DNA of 18,356 nucleotides from CAYMDD01 sp964409675 (GCA_964409675.1 CAYPEF010000035.1:1-18356), one strand, 5' to 3'; positions 7,788 through 14,769 are shown, counted from the stretch's first letter. Numbers and translations are program-made. The notes: a model not told the origin generated them from the sequence alone.

Positions 7788-10700
7788 ATGACTACACCCA
7801 ACGAAACCACCACTGCGGAAAATTCTGCGCCTGGGAACGCTGCATCAGAGACGCCAGCGACTGCTGCGCCTGCAAGAACACCGGCTGCAACGGCAGACGG
7901 GCAGCAGGGCATGTGGGGCCTCGGCATCGGCCTTGGCGTAGCGGCCGTCTTAGGGCTGGTTACGCAAAGCTGGATTGGCGGACTGATTGCCGCCGTTGTC
8001 GGCATTTTCGCTGGCGGCATGTATGACAGCGGCAGGCTGAACGAATATCTTCCTGAAAGCATGGCCGCTGGCAAGTCCGCCGGGAAATCCCCTTCCGCCA
8101 CGGGAACAGAACCCGCGAACGCACCTGAGGTAAAACCTTCCAAGACTCAAGCGGCAGAGGCAGAAAAAACCGCCGCCAAAGACGCCGCGAACGCCGCGAA
8201 CGCCGCTCCGGGAATATCTAACGATCCTACAGAACGTGTAAACACCAGCGATACCCGAACGAACGTAATGAATGCGGTGGTGTATGGCGGCGGCGCAGGT
8301 GCAGTGGCAGGTATAACTGGGGCAGCAGGCAACACATTAACACGCTCTGCAGGCATCTCTCGTACTCACGCAGCAATGAGGCCATTTTACCGCCCTGTTA
8401 TTAATCTCCTCGAACGCCACCCTGTCAGAGCGCTTGCTTCCATCTGGAGTTCTAGTCCTCAATTCAGCCCGTGGCAGAATGAACGCGATGTTGCTCTGAT
8501 TGAAAAGTTAGACCGCTATAGAAAACGCCCGATCACCGCTGAAGAATTAGAGCGCGTAAAAAACCTTAGAGAACGTCTTCATAGCGGTGACATTACCAGC
8601 GATAAGATCCCCGGTCAGTTCGGCGCAACGAAAGACGCTCAACTAAACGCTATTGATGAGATTATCGCTCGCGGAGAGGGCCGCACCGCCGCCTCTCCCT
8701 CAGCCGGAACAACCACTCCTCCCGTTTCCGACGAGCATATGAGCACAGCACGGCAACGTGTACAGAATGTTAGAGCCAGCTTTAAAAATGTACCTCCTTC
8801 CGACCCAATGACACGGCGTGAAATTGCCGCACTCACGGAAGAAGATTGGAATGCCATCACCCGCGAATATGCGGAAATGCTGAAAAATGGAACGGCTGAG
8901 CCTGGACATCTTGGTAAAGCTATTAAAATAAAGGCTGAACTACGTTTTCAAAATTGCTCCGCTCCAAGCCTAAGCCCAGATCAGCCCTTTTCTCCAACTG
9001 AGCATAATTTAAATGCGGCGGAAGCCGCCGCAGAGGAAGTGGCCAGTAGGCGCGGCCTAAGCGCAAGAGATAAGGCCCATATTAAAGCTGATCTACGTGA
9101 GGCCTTTACTGCCACCGCTGGCGATCCCGAGCTTGCTTCCGCCGTGAAACGCATAACCCCTGCCCAGGCGGCTGAAATCGGCGCGGCTCATGTTGATCAA
9201 TTCCGAAATCCGGCTGCTGATAAGCCTACTTTAGCCGATTGCATTAAAACCACCGCCACACCGAAGCCTGCGACTCCGGCAGCAACCGTACGCATTGAAG
9301 GTTTAAACCCAGCAGAAGTAAAGCCGGTTAGAGTCGACGCTACCAGCACGCCAGCGGTAGAACCTGCGCCTTCGGTAACCGGATCCGAATCCGTCACAAC
9401 AGGAAAAGCTGAGGAGCCAAAGAATAAGCGCACGTCAAAATCTCGCGGCCCCCGCCGCCCTCGCGGCTTCTTCAAGCCTGACGTTGTAATCGCATGTAAT
9501 CATTATGGCCCCGGCACCGACTCTGGCATGAATGATGTTGGTCAAATGCCGGGTGAAGGTGGATCTCTCCCCGGAGAACCTGTTCGTCCCGGCGATCCCG
9601 CGCTTAGAACGCGCCTTCCCTCCGGCAATACTCCGGCTGTTCAACCTGTCAATCCGGCCACCACTGACGTAATGGGCGAGCCTGTTACCCCGCCCGCCAC
9701 GGCGCATCCGGCATCTCCAGCGGCTGCTCCGGTTGAGCCTCCGCCCGTAGAGTTGCATCCAGTAAGCCCCACGGGTGAACCGCACGTCCCAGCACCGCAA
9801 GGCGCTAAAAGCACCGGGAAAAAATTCCTATCACTGCCGAAGGGCTTTAGCGGCAAAGCAGGTGCGCTCGGAGCTCTTATTGGCGGCGTAGAAATGCTTG
9901 AGCATTCCGTTGAAGTGTATAACAGCAAGCAAACGCAGGCGGAGAAAGCGGAATTCTTTGCCACCATGGGAGTCGGTCTTACAGCCGATGTTGTCGCTAA
10001 TGGTTATACGGCAGGTTTAGCAGGAGGCGCTGTCAGCACGTTCGGGACAACACTGAAAGATATTAGAAAAGGAGCGATCATTCTAACATCCGAAGCCCAA
10101 AAAGCGGAAGAAGCCTACACGAGCGGAAAACTCTCCTCAGACGCCTACGTGCAGCGCGTGGATGAACTGAATAAAAGCGCCGAGGAACTTATTAGCAAAG
10201 CCAAATGGTGGCCGTGGGAAACTGTAAAATCCACTACTCCTGGGTTGGGTGTGCAAGGATATATCAAGGGGACCGTCGCCACATGGGATTTAGCGACCAA
10301 AACCAATGCGAATGATTTCGCTATCACCGGTCATCGCATCACCGATGCGGTAGGAATAACCAATCATTATGGCCCGAAGGCACTTAAAAGCACGCCTGAG
10401 GCAGGGCCAGCCGATGCTATGCCAGACATAAATTCCAGCGAATATAAAAATCTCAATGTGCTGCGTATTCGTTTCGGCTTTACTGATAAGGATATGACCG
10501 ATAACGCTACGCTGGAGCAATATAAAGTCAGCCTGCAGGGAGCGCAAATCCGTCATAAAATGTATAAGCCTACCTTTAGTCAAAAATATCTTCCGGAATG
10601 GCTGGGAGGACAAAAAGCGGATAAGCTTAATAACGACGCGCAGCAATGGGTGATGGTGAATGCCGCACTCCGGGAAATGCAGGCCTATCAGGAAAAACTT

Positions 10701-10886
10701 ACTGCATATAAAAACGCGTATCCCGCAAATAGCCCCTCCATGATGGACCAGATTCTTGCAAGGGAAGAACGCCTCAAGAAGGAACTTGATATTTCCTATA
10801 AAGGCGTTGCAAGCACAGCGGAGGTTTCTCCTCCGGCAGGCACTCCTGCGGCAGCAACGCCACGCTTGCCTACTATTTCTCAGTAA
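7788..10886 (+). CDS. Large hypothetical protein, about 1032 aa, Ala/Pro-rich with N-terminal hydrophobic hairpin
   Basis: I do not recognise the family. I chose the ATG at 7788 (MTTPNETTTAEN); an in-frame TTG at 7749 would add 13 residues, and neither start has a well-placed ribosome binding site. Layout: a Thr/Ala/Pro-rich tail (1-40); two Gly-rich hydrophobic segments (about 44-60 and 63-79); an Ala/Lys/Glu region; a Gly-rich patch AVVYGGGAGAVAGITGAAGN (about 164-183); a helical region; a strongly basic patch KNKRTSKSRGPRRPRG (about 545-560); and a Pro-rich linker (about 580-680). A C-terminal part begins with a weakly hydrophobic Gly/Ala stretch (about 690-755) and ends in charged helices. 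The pentapeptide NHYGP occurs twice, at Asn571 and Asn859. No signal peptide or enzyme motif is evident. The domain string could fit a surface, secreted or scaffold protein, but this is a guess. Confidence 0.8.
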   Translation: MTTPNETTTAENSAPGNAASETPATAAPARTPAATADGQQGMWGLGIGLGVAAVLGLVTQSWIGGLIAAVVGIFAGGMYDSGRLNEYLPESMAAGKSAGKSPSATGTEPANAPEVKPSKTQAAEAEKTAAKDAANAANAAPGISNDPTERVNTSDTRTNVMNAVVYGGGAGAVAGITGAAGNTLTRSAGISRTHAAMRPFYRPVINLLERHPVRALASIWSSSPQFSPWQNERDVALIEKLDRYRKRPITAEELERVKNLRERLHSGDITSDKIPGQFGATKDAQLNAIDEIIARGEGRTAASPSAGTTTPPVSDEHMSTARQRVQNVRASFKNVPPSDPMTRREIAALTEEDWNAITREYAEMLKNGTAEPGHLGKAIKIKAELRFQNCSAPSLSPDQPFSPTEHNLNAAEAAAEEVASRRGLSARDKAHIKADLREAFTATAGDPELASAVKRITPAQAAEIGAAHVDQFRNPAADKPTLADCIKTTATPKPATPAATVRIEGLNPAEVKPVRVDATSTPAVEPAPSVTGSESVTTGKAEEPKNKRTSKSRGPRRPRGFFKPDVVIACNHYGPGTDSGMNDVGQMPGEGGSLPGEPVRPGDPALRTRLPSGNTPAVQPVNPATTDVMGEPVTPPATAHPASPAAAPVEPPPVELHPVSPTGEPHVPAPQGAKSTGKKFLSLPKGFSGKAGALGALIGGVEMLEHSVEVYNSKQTQAEKAEFFATMGVGLTADVVANGYTAGLAGGAVSTFGTTLKDIRKGAIILTSEAQKAEEAYTSGKLSSDAYVQRVDELNKSAEELISKAKWWPWETVKSTTPGLGVQGYIKGTVATWDLATKTNANDFAITGHRITDAVGITNHYGPKALKSTPEAGPADAMPDINSSEYKNLNVLRIRFGFTDKDMTDNATLEQYKVSLQGAQIRHKMYKPTFSQKYLPEWLGGQKADKLNNDAQQWVMVNAALREMQAYQEKLTAYKNAYPANSPSMMDQILAREERLKKELDISYKGVASTAEVSPPAGTPAAATPRLPTISQ

Positions 10887-10893
10887 AAAATTT

Positions 10894-10923
10894 ATTCCAC
10901 CCCCGGAATTTTACACTTTTTTT
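10894..10923 (+). terminator. Possible weak intrinsic terminator after the large hypothetical gene
   Basis: A short stem ATTCC/GGAAT (10894-10898 and 10905-10909, six-base C-rich loop) is followed, after TTTACAC, by seven T residues at 10917-10923. The stem is short and the T-run is displaced, so this is only a candidate. Confidence 0.3.
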
Positions 10924-11052
10924 ATATCCTGACGCTGCGTGTTATGCAGTTGTTTTACCTGGTGTCGGTTAGGTTGATCATGTGCTCGATGCATTGTTTC
11001 TAACATGCAGCGGGCATTCAGGGATTGATACGCAAATATGTAGGAGCGTCCG

Positions 11053-11307
11053 ATGAAAAACCTGTTTTCTTTCTCCGCTGCACAGCAGCAGGCTGAACCG
11101 GCAGCGCCGGCGCAGACGGTGTACCGGGGCGGATACGGGTATGTTTGTCACCGCACCGGCGTGTGCCCCTGCCTTCCGTGCAGCCTGCATCATGCCCACA
11201 GCATGCGGCGCGCCAAGCGGGAAGCGTGGAACCAGGAAGCATTTATCAACGAGAAGGCGAAACACCATGATACATACCGAGAAACATTCGTACCGGCACT
11301 GGTCTGA
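11053..11307 (+). CDS. Cys/His-rich small protein, 84 aa, possible metal binder
   Basis: I do not recognise this gene. The ATG at 11053 follows a good Shine-Dalgarno, AGGAG, at about 8 nt. The N-terminus is Gln/Ala/Pro-rich without an evident signal peptide. The centre packs Cys32, His33, Cys38, Cys40, Cys43, His46, His47 and His49 into 18 residues (C-x5-C-x-C-x2-C-x2-HH-x-H), a density typical of Zn or other metal sites. The C-terminal half is charged and helical (MRRAKREAWNQEAFINEK). Third codon positions are GC-rich for most of the length, which supports coding. The last 14 codons overlap the start of the next small ORF by 41 nt. Function is unknown; metal binding is an inference from residue spacing. 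Confidence 0.55.
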   Translation: MKNLFSFSAAQQQAEPAAPAQTVYRGGYGYVCHRTGVCPCLPCSLHHAHSMRRAKREAWNQEAFINEKAKHHDTYRETFVPALV

Positions 11308-11407
11308 CGCCGAAGCGGCGAAAACCTACCTTGCCGCCAGCACCGATGCCATGCATACGCGCTGGTCGCCGAAATTCTGCGAGGTGACGCCGTTCGACCT
11401 TCGCTAG
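11267..11407 (+). CDS. Small hypothetical protein, 46 aa
   Basis: This short ORF starts MIHTEKHSYRHWSDAEAAK and ends VTPFDLR. An AAGG at 11254-11257 lies about 9 nt before the ATG, and GC-rich third positions (GCC, GCG, ACC, CGC, TTC, GAC) match the coding style of the core genes. It overlaps the 84-aa frame by 41 nt in another phase, so translational coupling is possible. It is His/Trp/Ala-rich, soluble and has one Cys. It ends shortly before the strong bidirectional terminator at 11433. I know no family for it. Confidence 0.45.
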   Translation: MIHTEKHSYRHWSDAEAAKTYLAASTDAMHTRWSPKFCEVTPFDLR

Positions 11408-11432
11408 GCGCTAGGTAATGCTGATATTTGAT

Positions 11433-11468
11433 TAACAAAAAAGCCTGCGCATGCAGGCTTTTTTGTTA
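11433..11468. terminator. Strong bidirectional intrinsic terminator
   Basis: A perfect 16-bp inverted repeat, TAACAAAAAAGCCTGC (11433-11448) and GCAGGCTTTTTTGTTA (11453-11468), flanks the loop GCAT. The GC core GCCTGC/GCAGGC is followed by six T residues on both strands, so it can end transcription from either side. It closes the 84/46-aa pair and lies 20 bp before the 65-aa gene, so that gene must have its own transcript or depend on read-through. Confidence 0.9.
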
Positions 11469-11488
11469 GCGGGTGAGGGAGGATGGAG

Positions 11489-11686
11489 ATGGAGCATATT
11501 AAAGATACAGACGCTGCTCTGCTGAAAAAGATCACTGAGCTCTGGGGCAAGCTCAGCCGTGACGAGGCGGCTACGTATTTTTCCGCGCCTGAGATATTTT
11601 ATAACGCGCTGCAGCGTGAATACGCCATCGACCGGGCGCATGCCGATGCGGCGCTGCACGACCTTTTCGCGCATGCGGCAGCATAA
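11489..11686 (+). CDS. Small hypothetical helical protein, 65 aa
   Basis: I chose the ATG at 11489 because the GGGAGG at 11477-11482 is 6 nt upstream; the in-frame ATG at 11483 abuts that site and would add two residues. The product (MEHIKDTDAALLKKITELWG to the end at ALHDLFAHAAA) is charged, probably all helical, without Cys, signal peptide or membrane segment. Codon use resembles the core genes. It starts just after the terminator hairpin, leaving almost no room for a promoter unless that lies inside the hairpin region. No family recognised. Confidence 0.5.
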   Translation: MEHIKDTDAALLKKITELWGKLSRDEAATYFSAPEIFYNALQREYAIDRAHADAALHDLFAHAAA

Positions 11687-11710
11687 ATCCATTGATCAAC
11701 TTTTTCTCTT

Positions 11711-11738
11711 TGTAATCCCCGTGCAACCGGGGATTACA
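11711..11738. other. Inverted repeat (hairpin) downstream of the 65-aa gene
   Basis: The perfect 11-bp arms TGTAATCCCCG (11711-11721) and CGGGGATTACA (11728-11738) enclose the loop TGCAAC. Neither strand has a T-run after the stem, so it is not a standard intrinsic terminator. It could protect the 3' end of the small-gene transcript or be a protein-binding site. Confidence 0.6.
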
Positions 11739-11872
11739 TATAAGCGGCCTATGGAGTTCAGCTTGAATGACCGTAGATGTGGCTGTCCGGCAGGTACACT
11801 AGATATTTTTACAATTTATTAACTTTTGTGCCTTGAAAAGGGCCGGTTCAGGCTGGAATCAGGTACGCTGAC

Positions 11873-11985
11873 TATAATGCAACAGAAGTCAAAAAAATGC
11901 AGCGGAGGCGTACGCTCAAGCGTTATTGGAATCCTCGCAAAGCCACGCTCAGCCTTGCGTTTAGCGGAAAATGGGCTTTTAATTT
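11873..11985 (+). ncRNA. Candidate small RNA or transcribed leader upstream of the ompA-like gene
   Basis: A perfect TATAAT at 11873-11878 would start a transcript near 11885. About 100 nt later a stem AAAGCC/GGCTTT with an internal CGCT/AGCG pairing ends in TTTTAATTT (to about 11985), resembling a weak terminator. No good -35 stands 16-18 nt before the TATAAT, which lowers confidence. The alternative is a long ompA 5' UTR. Confidence 0.25.
11911..11925. promoter_or_regulatory. Palindromic motif, copy 1 (upstream of the ompA-like gene)
   Basis: TACGCTCAAGCGTTA contains the near-perfect dyad ACGCT-CA-AGCGT. Almost the same sequence (TACGCTTAAGCGTAA) occurs at 14770-14784 before the entericidin-like gene. 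A shared operator is possible; a chance match cannot be excluded. Confidence 0.3.
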
Positions 11986-12148
11986 GCCTTTCCTAAAAAA
12001 ACGCCAAAATTCCTAGACTTATATATTTTTAATAGCGTATATTGCGCTCTCATATGGTCGCTTAAGGCAGAATCCGACTAAGGTGACCGCACGGTGATCG
12101 TATGATCCAATCTTATAAATGATAGCGTAAAGTGAAATGGAGGACAGT

Positions 12149-12826
12149 ATGTTCCAATGGAAAACGCCCGTGTTCGCGGCTTGCGCGGCTGGCTTGCTAG
12201 CCACCGTGTCCACCGCGGCATTTGCGGACAAAGATACCCGTGATGTCGTACATAACTCAAGCGGCAAAGTGGTAGTCAACTCGTTTGGCAACTGCGTTCG
12301 CACGCAGTGGGTCAACCCGCAGGGCGACGAATGTGCGCCGGATGCGGCACAGCAGGAAACCAAAGCCGTTTCCGCCGCGCGCAACCTGAAGAAGGAAGAG
12401 CGCACTGTGTATTTCGAGTTCGACAAGTACCGCCTCACCGCCGAGTCCAAGCAGAAGCTTGACAGCCTGGCCAATGTGCTGAAGTCCGACGCCGAAGTGA
12501 AGAGCGCCACCATCGTAGGCTATGCCGACCCCATCGGCACTAAGGCCTACAATGAGCAGCTCTCCAAGCGCCGCGCGCTTGCTGTGCAGAACTATCTGGT
12601 GTCCCGCGGCTACCTCAACACCAACATGACCAACACCCGTTGGCTGGGTGAAGACAGCCCGAAGGCCAGCTGCCCGACCAAGATGCCCCGCAAGGAACGC
12701 ATCGCCTGCCTGCAGCCTGACCGTCGCGTAGAGATGGAAATCGATTTCTATCCCGAAGGCGCAGCGCGTCCCGCAGCACCCGCTCCGGCAGCCAAGCCGG
12801 CACCGGCTGCAGCTCCCCGCAAGTAA
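12149..12826 (+). CDS. OmpA-family (OmpA/Pal C-terminal domain) periplasmic protein
   Basis: This is probably a peptidoglycan-anchoring envelope protein. I chose the ATG at 12149 because GGAGG (12139-12143) stands 5 nt before it; an ATG at 12137 would put four extra residues before the signal peptide. Residues 1-26 are a Sec signal peptide ending TAAFA before DKDT. Residues 27-85 are short and contain Cys49 and Cys62, too small for a beta-barrel. Residues 86-200 are the OmpA domain: VYFEFDKYRLTAES, GYADPIGTKAYNEQLSKRRA and RRVEMEI. Asp127 and Arg142 have the 15-residue spacing of the Asp/Arg pair that binds diaminopimelate in OmpA domains. Cys175 and Cys187 may form a disulfide in a loop insert. 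The tail (205-225) is Ala/Pro/Lys-rich. It leads a same-strand cluster, with 28 bp to the next gene. Confidence 0.92.
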   Translation: MFQWKTPVFAACAAGLLATVSTAAFADKDTRDVVHNSSGKVVVNSFGNCVRTQWVNPQGDECAPDAAQQETKAVSAARNLKKEERTVYFEFDKYRLTAESKQKLDSLANVLKSDAEVKSATIVGYADPIGTKAYNEQLSKRRALAVQNYLVSRGYLNTNMTNTRWLGEDSPKASCPTKMPRKERIACLQPDRRVEMEIDFYPEGAARPAAPAPAAKPAPAAAPRK

Positions 12827-12854
12827 GGGAAGCGGCTAACGATTTGGGGGGTTT

Positions 12855-13256
12855 ATGACCACACACTCTGGAAATAATCCTGCAAATGGCAATGTTCCCG
12901 CTGGCAACGATAATGTCAGCGGGAACACCGCCCTTCCCTCGGATCGTGCCTATTCAAAATCGGATTACGGCAAGGAAACGGAGGAGGCCATGGAAAACCC
13001 TGAGGAAGACCATAGGCAAGCGCTGCGCGACAGCGCCCGCCGCATGAGGGAGAATATGGAAAACGCCAGCCAGAATGCCAAAGACGCCGCCTACCATGCC
13101 GGGGAGAGCATGCGTCATTTTTTTGTCAGCCGCAGCCAGGACATTCAGGACGCAGCTAATGACTACTCGGATAAAGTGCGCAGCAACCCGTTTCAAAGCA
13201 CGCTGCTTGCATTCAGCGTCGGGTTCCTGGTCGCAAGCCTGCTGCGCCGACGCTAG
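12855..13256 (+). CDS. ElaB/YqjD (DUF883)-like membrane-anchored protein
   Basis: The 133-aa protein has a hydrophilic, Asn/Asp/Glu-rich N-terminal half and a helical middle (RQALRDSARRMRENMENASQ, then AKDAAYHAGESMRHFFVSRS). It ends in one C-terminal membrane segment, NPFQSTLLAFSVGFLVASLLRRR (about 111-133). This tail-anchored layout, with small residues in the helix and a terminal Arg cluster, is typical of the ElaB/YqjD/DUF883 family, whose E. coli members sit in the inner membrane and bind ribosomes in stationary phase. That role is not shown here. A G6 run three bases before the ATG at 12855 acts as ribosome binding site. It lies between the ompA-like gene (28 bp) and a two-helix membrane protein (20 bp), an arrangement resembling E. 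coli yqjD-yqjE. Confidence 0.75.
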   Translation: MTTHSGNNPANGNVPAGNDNVSGNTALPSDRAYSKSDYGKETEEAMENPEEDHRQALRDSARRMRENMENASQNAKDAAYHAGESMRHFFVSRSQDIQDAANDYSDKVRSNPFQSTLLAFSVGFLVASLLRRR

Positions 13257-13276
13257 ATATTCAGGCGGGAGATGCC

Positions 13277-13738
13277 ATGAAGCCGTTGCTCGCCGCCATG
13301 CGCCTTTCCATGTTCTGGAATTACGCCAAGCCTTTTTTAACCACCCGAACCTTGCCGGATAACCACGTGCTCCAAAAACTCATGGCCAATGCCGCCATCG
13401 CCATCAGCTTCACCATCATGACCGGCATGATGGCGGGAGCGATTCTGATCGGCCTGCTCTTTACCGGCTACCGCTATATCGTAAGCCAGGGGCTGGAGCC
13501 GATGACGGCGCTCGGCGTGGTGATATTCGTTGCTCTGCTGATCACCGCCATCCTAGCCATGCTAACGGTGCATTACATGCGCAGCCTGCTGAAAATGCGG
13601 TTGTTTGACCATATGCATGAGCATTCGCTGGCCGGCAAGGCAAGCGCCATTGTCGATTCCTTCCTCGACGGGCTGCTCACGCCCCGGCCCGAAGAAGACG
13701 TCGCATCCCGCGAAACGCAAGACAGCGCCGCCGCATGA
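13277..13738 (+). CDS. Two-helix integral membrane protein, possibly holin superfamily III / YqjE-like
   Basis: The 153-aa protein has two strong membrane segments at about 38-64 (AIAISFTIMTGMMAGAILIGLLF) and 76-99 (MTALGVVIFVALLITAILAM). They are flanked by a basic N-terminal region and a His/Asp-containing C-terminal tail ending in an acidic stretch. GGGAG (13267-13271) precedes the ATG at 5 nt. Membrane hairpins next to DUF883 genes are often YqjE/phage-holin-III-like (DUF1469); I call this only tentatively, since I cannot align it. Its stop overlaps the start of the next gene by 4 nt, so the two are probably translationally coupled. Confidence 0.65.
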   Translation: MKPLLAAMRLSMFWNYAKPFLTTRTLPDNHVLQKLMANAAIAISFTIMTGMMAGAILIGLLFTGYRYIVSQGLEPMTALGVVIFVALLITAILAMLTVHYMRSLLKMRLFDHMHEHSLAGKASAIVDSFLDGLLTPRPEEDVASRETQDSAAA

Positions 13739-14745
13739 TGCGGATATGGCGCGCTCCCTATATTTCCCTCCTGTTAGCCATTCTGCCTTGCGCGGCTTAT
13801 GCGGCAGAAGAAGCCCCTGTAACGGATTCTTCGCCGCGCGGCATTATAAGCGCCGTATTTGAAAACGATCTCTTTGCCAATTCGGACCGCGGCTATACCA
13901 ACGGCGTGCGGCTGGGCTGGCTCTCGCCGGAAGGCGAATCGCCGGGCTGGGTGGAGCGGGTGGCCGATGCGCTGCTGCCGTTTGCGCCGGAAGGCCAGCG
14001 CCGCAGCAGTTACGCCATCGGCCAGAACATGTACACGCCGAGCGAAATCCGCCGCTTTCCGCCCGACAGCACCGACCGGCCTTACGCGGGCTGGCTGTAT
14101 TTCACCGGCGGCATTATCGCCGATGATGGGGTAAGGCTCGATCATTACCTGATCACCGCAGGCGTGGTGGGGCCGCTGTCGCATGCGGAGCAGACGCAGA
14201 AATTCATCCATCACGTGGTGGATTCGCCGCAGCCGCGCGGCTGGGATTACCAGCTGAAAAACGAGCCGGGGCTGGTGCTGACGTGGGATAGGCGGTGGCG
14301 CAACATCCGCGCTTTAAATATGCTTGGGCTGGAGACGGATATTTCGCCCGATATCGGCTTTAACCTCGGCAATATTTTTACCGATGCATCGGCGGGCATG
14401 ACGCTGCGGCTCGGGCAGGCATTGCCCGCCGATTACGGACCGCCGCGCATCCGCCCCAGCCTGCCCGGCTCGGATTTTTTCCTGCCGACGGACCATCTGG
14501 GTTGGTATGTGTTTGGCGGTGGCGAGGTGCGGGCGGTGGCGCGCAATATCTTCCTCGACGGCAATAGCTTCCGCGACGGGCCGGATGTCGATAAGCGCAA
14601 TGCCGTCGGCATCGCCACCGCCGGGCTGGCGCTGACCTACGGCAATGCCAGACTCTCCTATACACAGGTGTTCAGCACCCGCGAATTCAAGGGCCAGCGC
14701 AGCGCGCCTACCTTTGGCGGCATCAGCCTTTCCGTGCGTTACTGA
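13735..14745 (+). CDS. lpxR: LpxR-like outer membrane lipid A 3'-O-deacylase (DUF2219 family)
   Basis: LpxR is an outer-membrane beta-barrel that removes the 3'-acyloxyacyl group of lipid A. Residues 1-23 are a signal peptide ending AAYA before AEEAP. Family landmarks follow: FENDLFANSDRGYTNGVRLGW (Asn44-Asp45, matching the catalytic Asn-Asp pair of Salmonella LpxR), RPYAGWLY, and GPLSHAEQTQKFIHH with His159/His160 in the place of the active-site His. PRGWDYQLKNEPGL comes next, and the protein ends with alternating beta strands and a C-terminal aromatic (ISLSVRY) as in outer-membrane barrels. Mature length of about 313 is close to the roughly 296 of Salmonella LpxR. The start (ATGATG) overlaps the preceding gene by 4 nt and has no separate Shine-Dalgarno, so translation depends on coupling. 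Some DUF2219 proteins have no tested activity, so the enzymatic role is by family. Confidence 0.88.
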   Translation: MMRIWRAPYISLLLAILPCAAYAAEEAPVTDSSPRGIISAVFENDLFANSDRGYTNGVRLGWLSPEGESPGWVERVADALLPFAPEGQRRSSYAIGQNMYTPSEIRRFPPDSTDRPYAGWLYFTGGIIADDGVRLDHYLITAGVVGPLSHAEQTQKFIHHVVDSPQPRGWDYQLKNEPGLVLTWDRRWRNIRALNMLGLETDISPDIGFNLGNIFTDASAGMTLRLGQALPADYGPPRIRPSLPGSDFFLPTDHLGWYVFGGGEVRAVARNIFLDGNSFRDGPDVDKRNAVGIATAGLALTYGNARLSYTQVFSTREFKGQRSAPTFGGISLSVRY

Positions 14746-14769
14746 ACTTTCACGCGGATTTATGCAATG

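Larger units (their letters stand above)
11687..12148. other. Gene-free stretch upstream of the ompA-like gene
   Basis: These 462 bp hold no convincing ORF. They contain an 11-bp hairpin (11711-11738), a consensus TATAAT (11873-11878), a near-palindrome TACGCTCAAGCGTTA (11911-11925), a terminator-like stem AAAGCC/GGCTTT (11939-11944 and 11974-11979) ending in TTTTAATTT, and a second promoter-like pair TAGACT (12014-12019) and TATATT (12038-12043) at 18-nt spacing. A 23-codon ORF at 11751 lacks a ribosome binding site and was not called. The region probably carries the ompA promoter(s) and perhaps a small RNA. Confidence 0.5.

Noticed and set aside
8181..8204. Tandem GCCGCGAAC-like repeats
   Set aside because: Only about two and a half short units encoding an Ala/Asn run in a low-complexity region; no wider array.
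11559..11822. 87-codon ORF overlapping the 65-aa gene in another frame
   Set aside because: No ribosome binding site, and the overlapped 65-aa frame has better codon use and a good Shine-Dalgarno.
12019..12513. Minus-strand ORF opposite the ompA-like gene
   Set aside because: Ser/Thr/Cys-rich shadow of the OmpA-domain coding sequence with no start signal.
13774..14214. Minus-strand ORF opposite the lpxR-like gene
   Set aside because: Antisense shadow; the plus strand encodes conserved LpxR motifs throughout.
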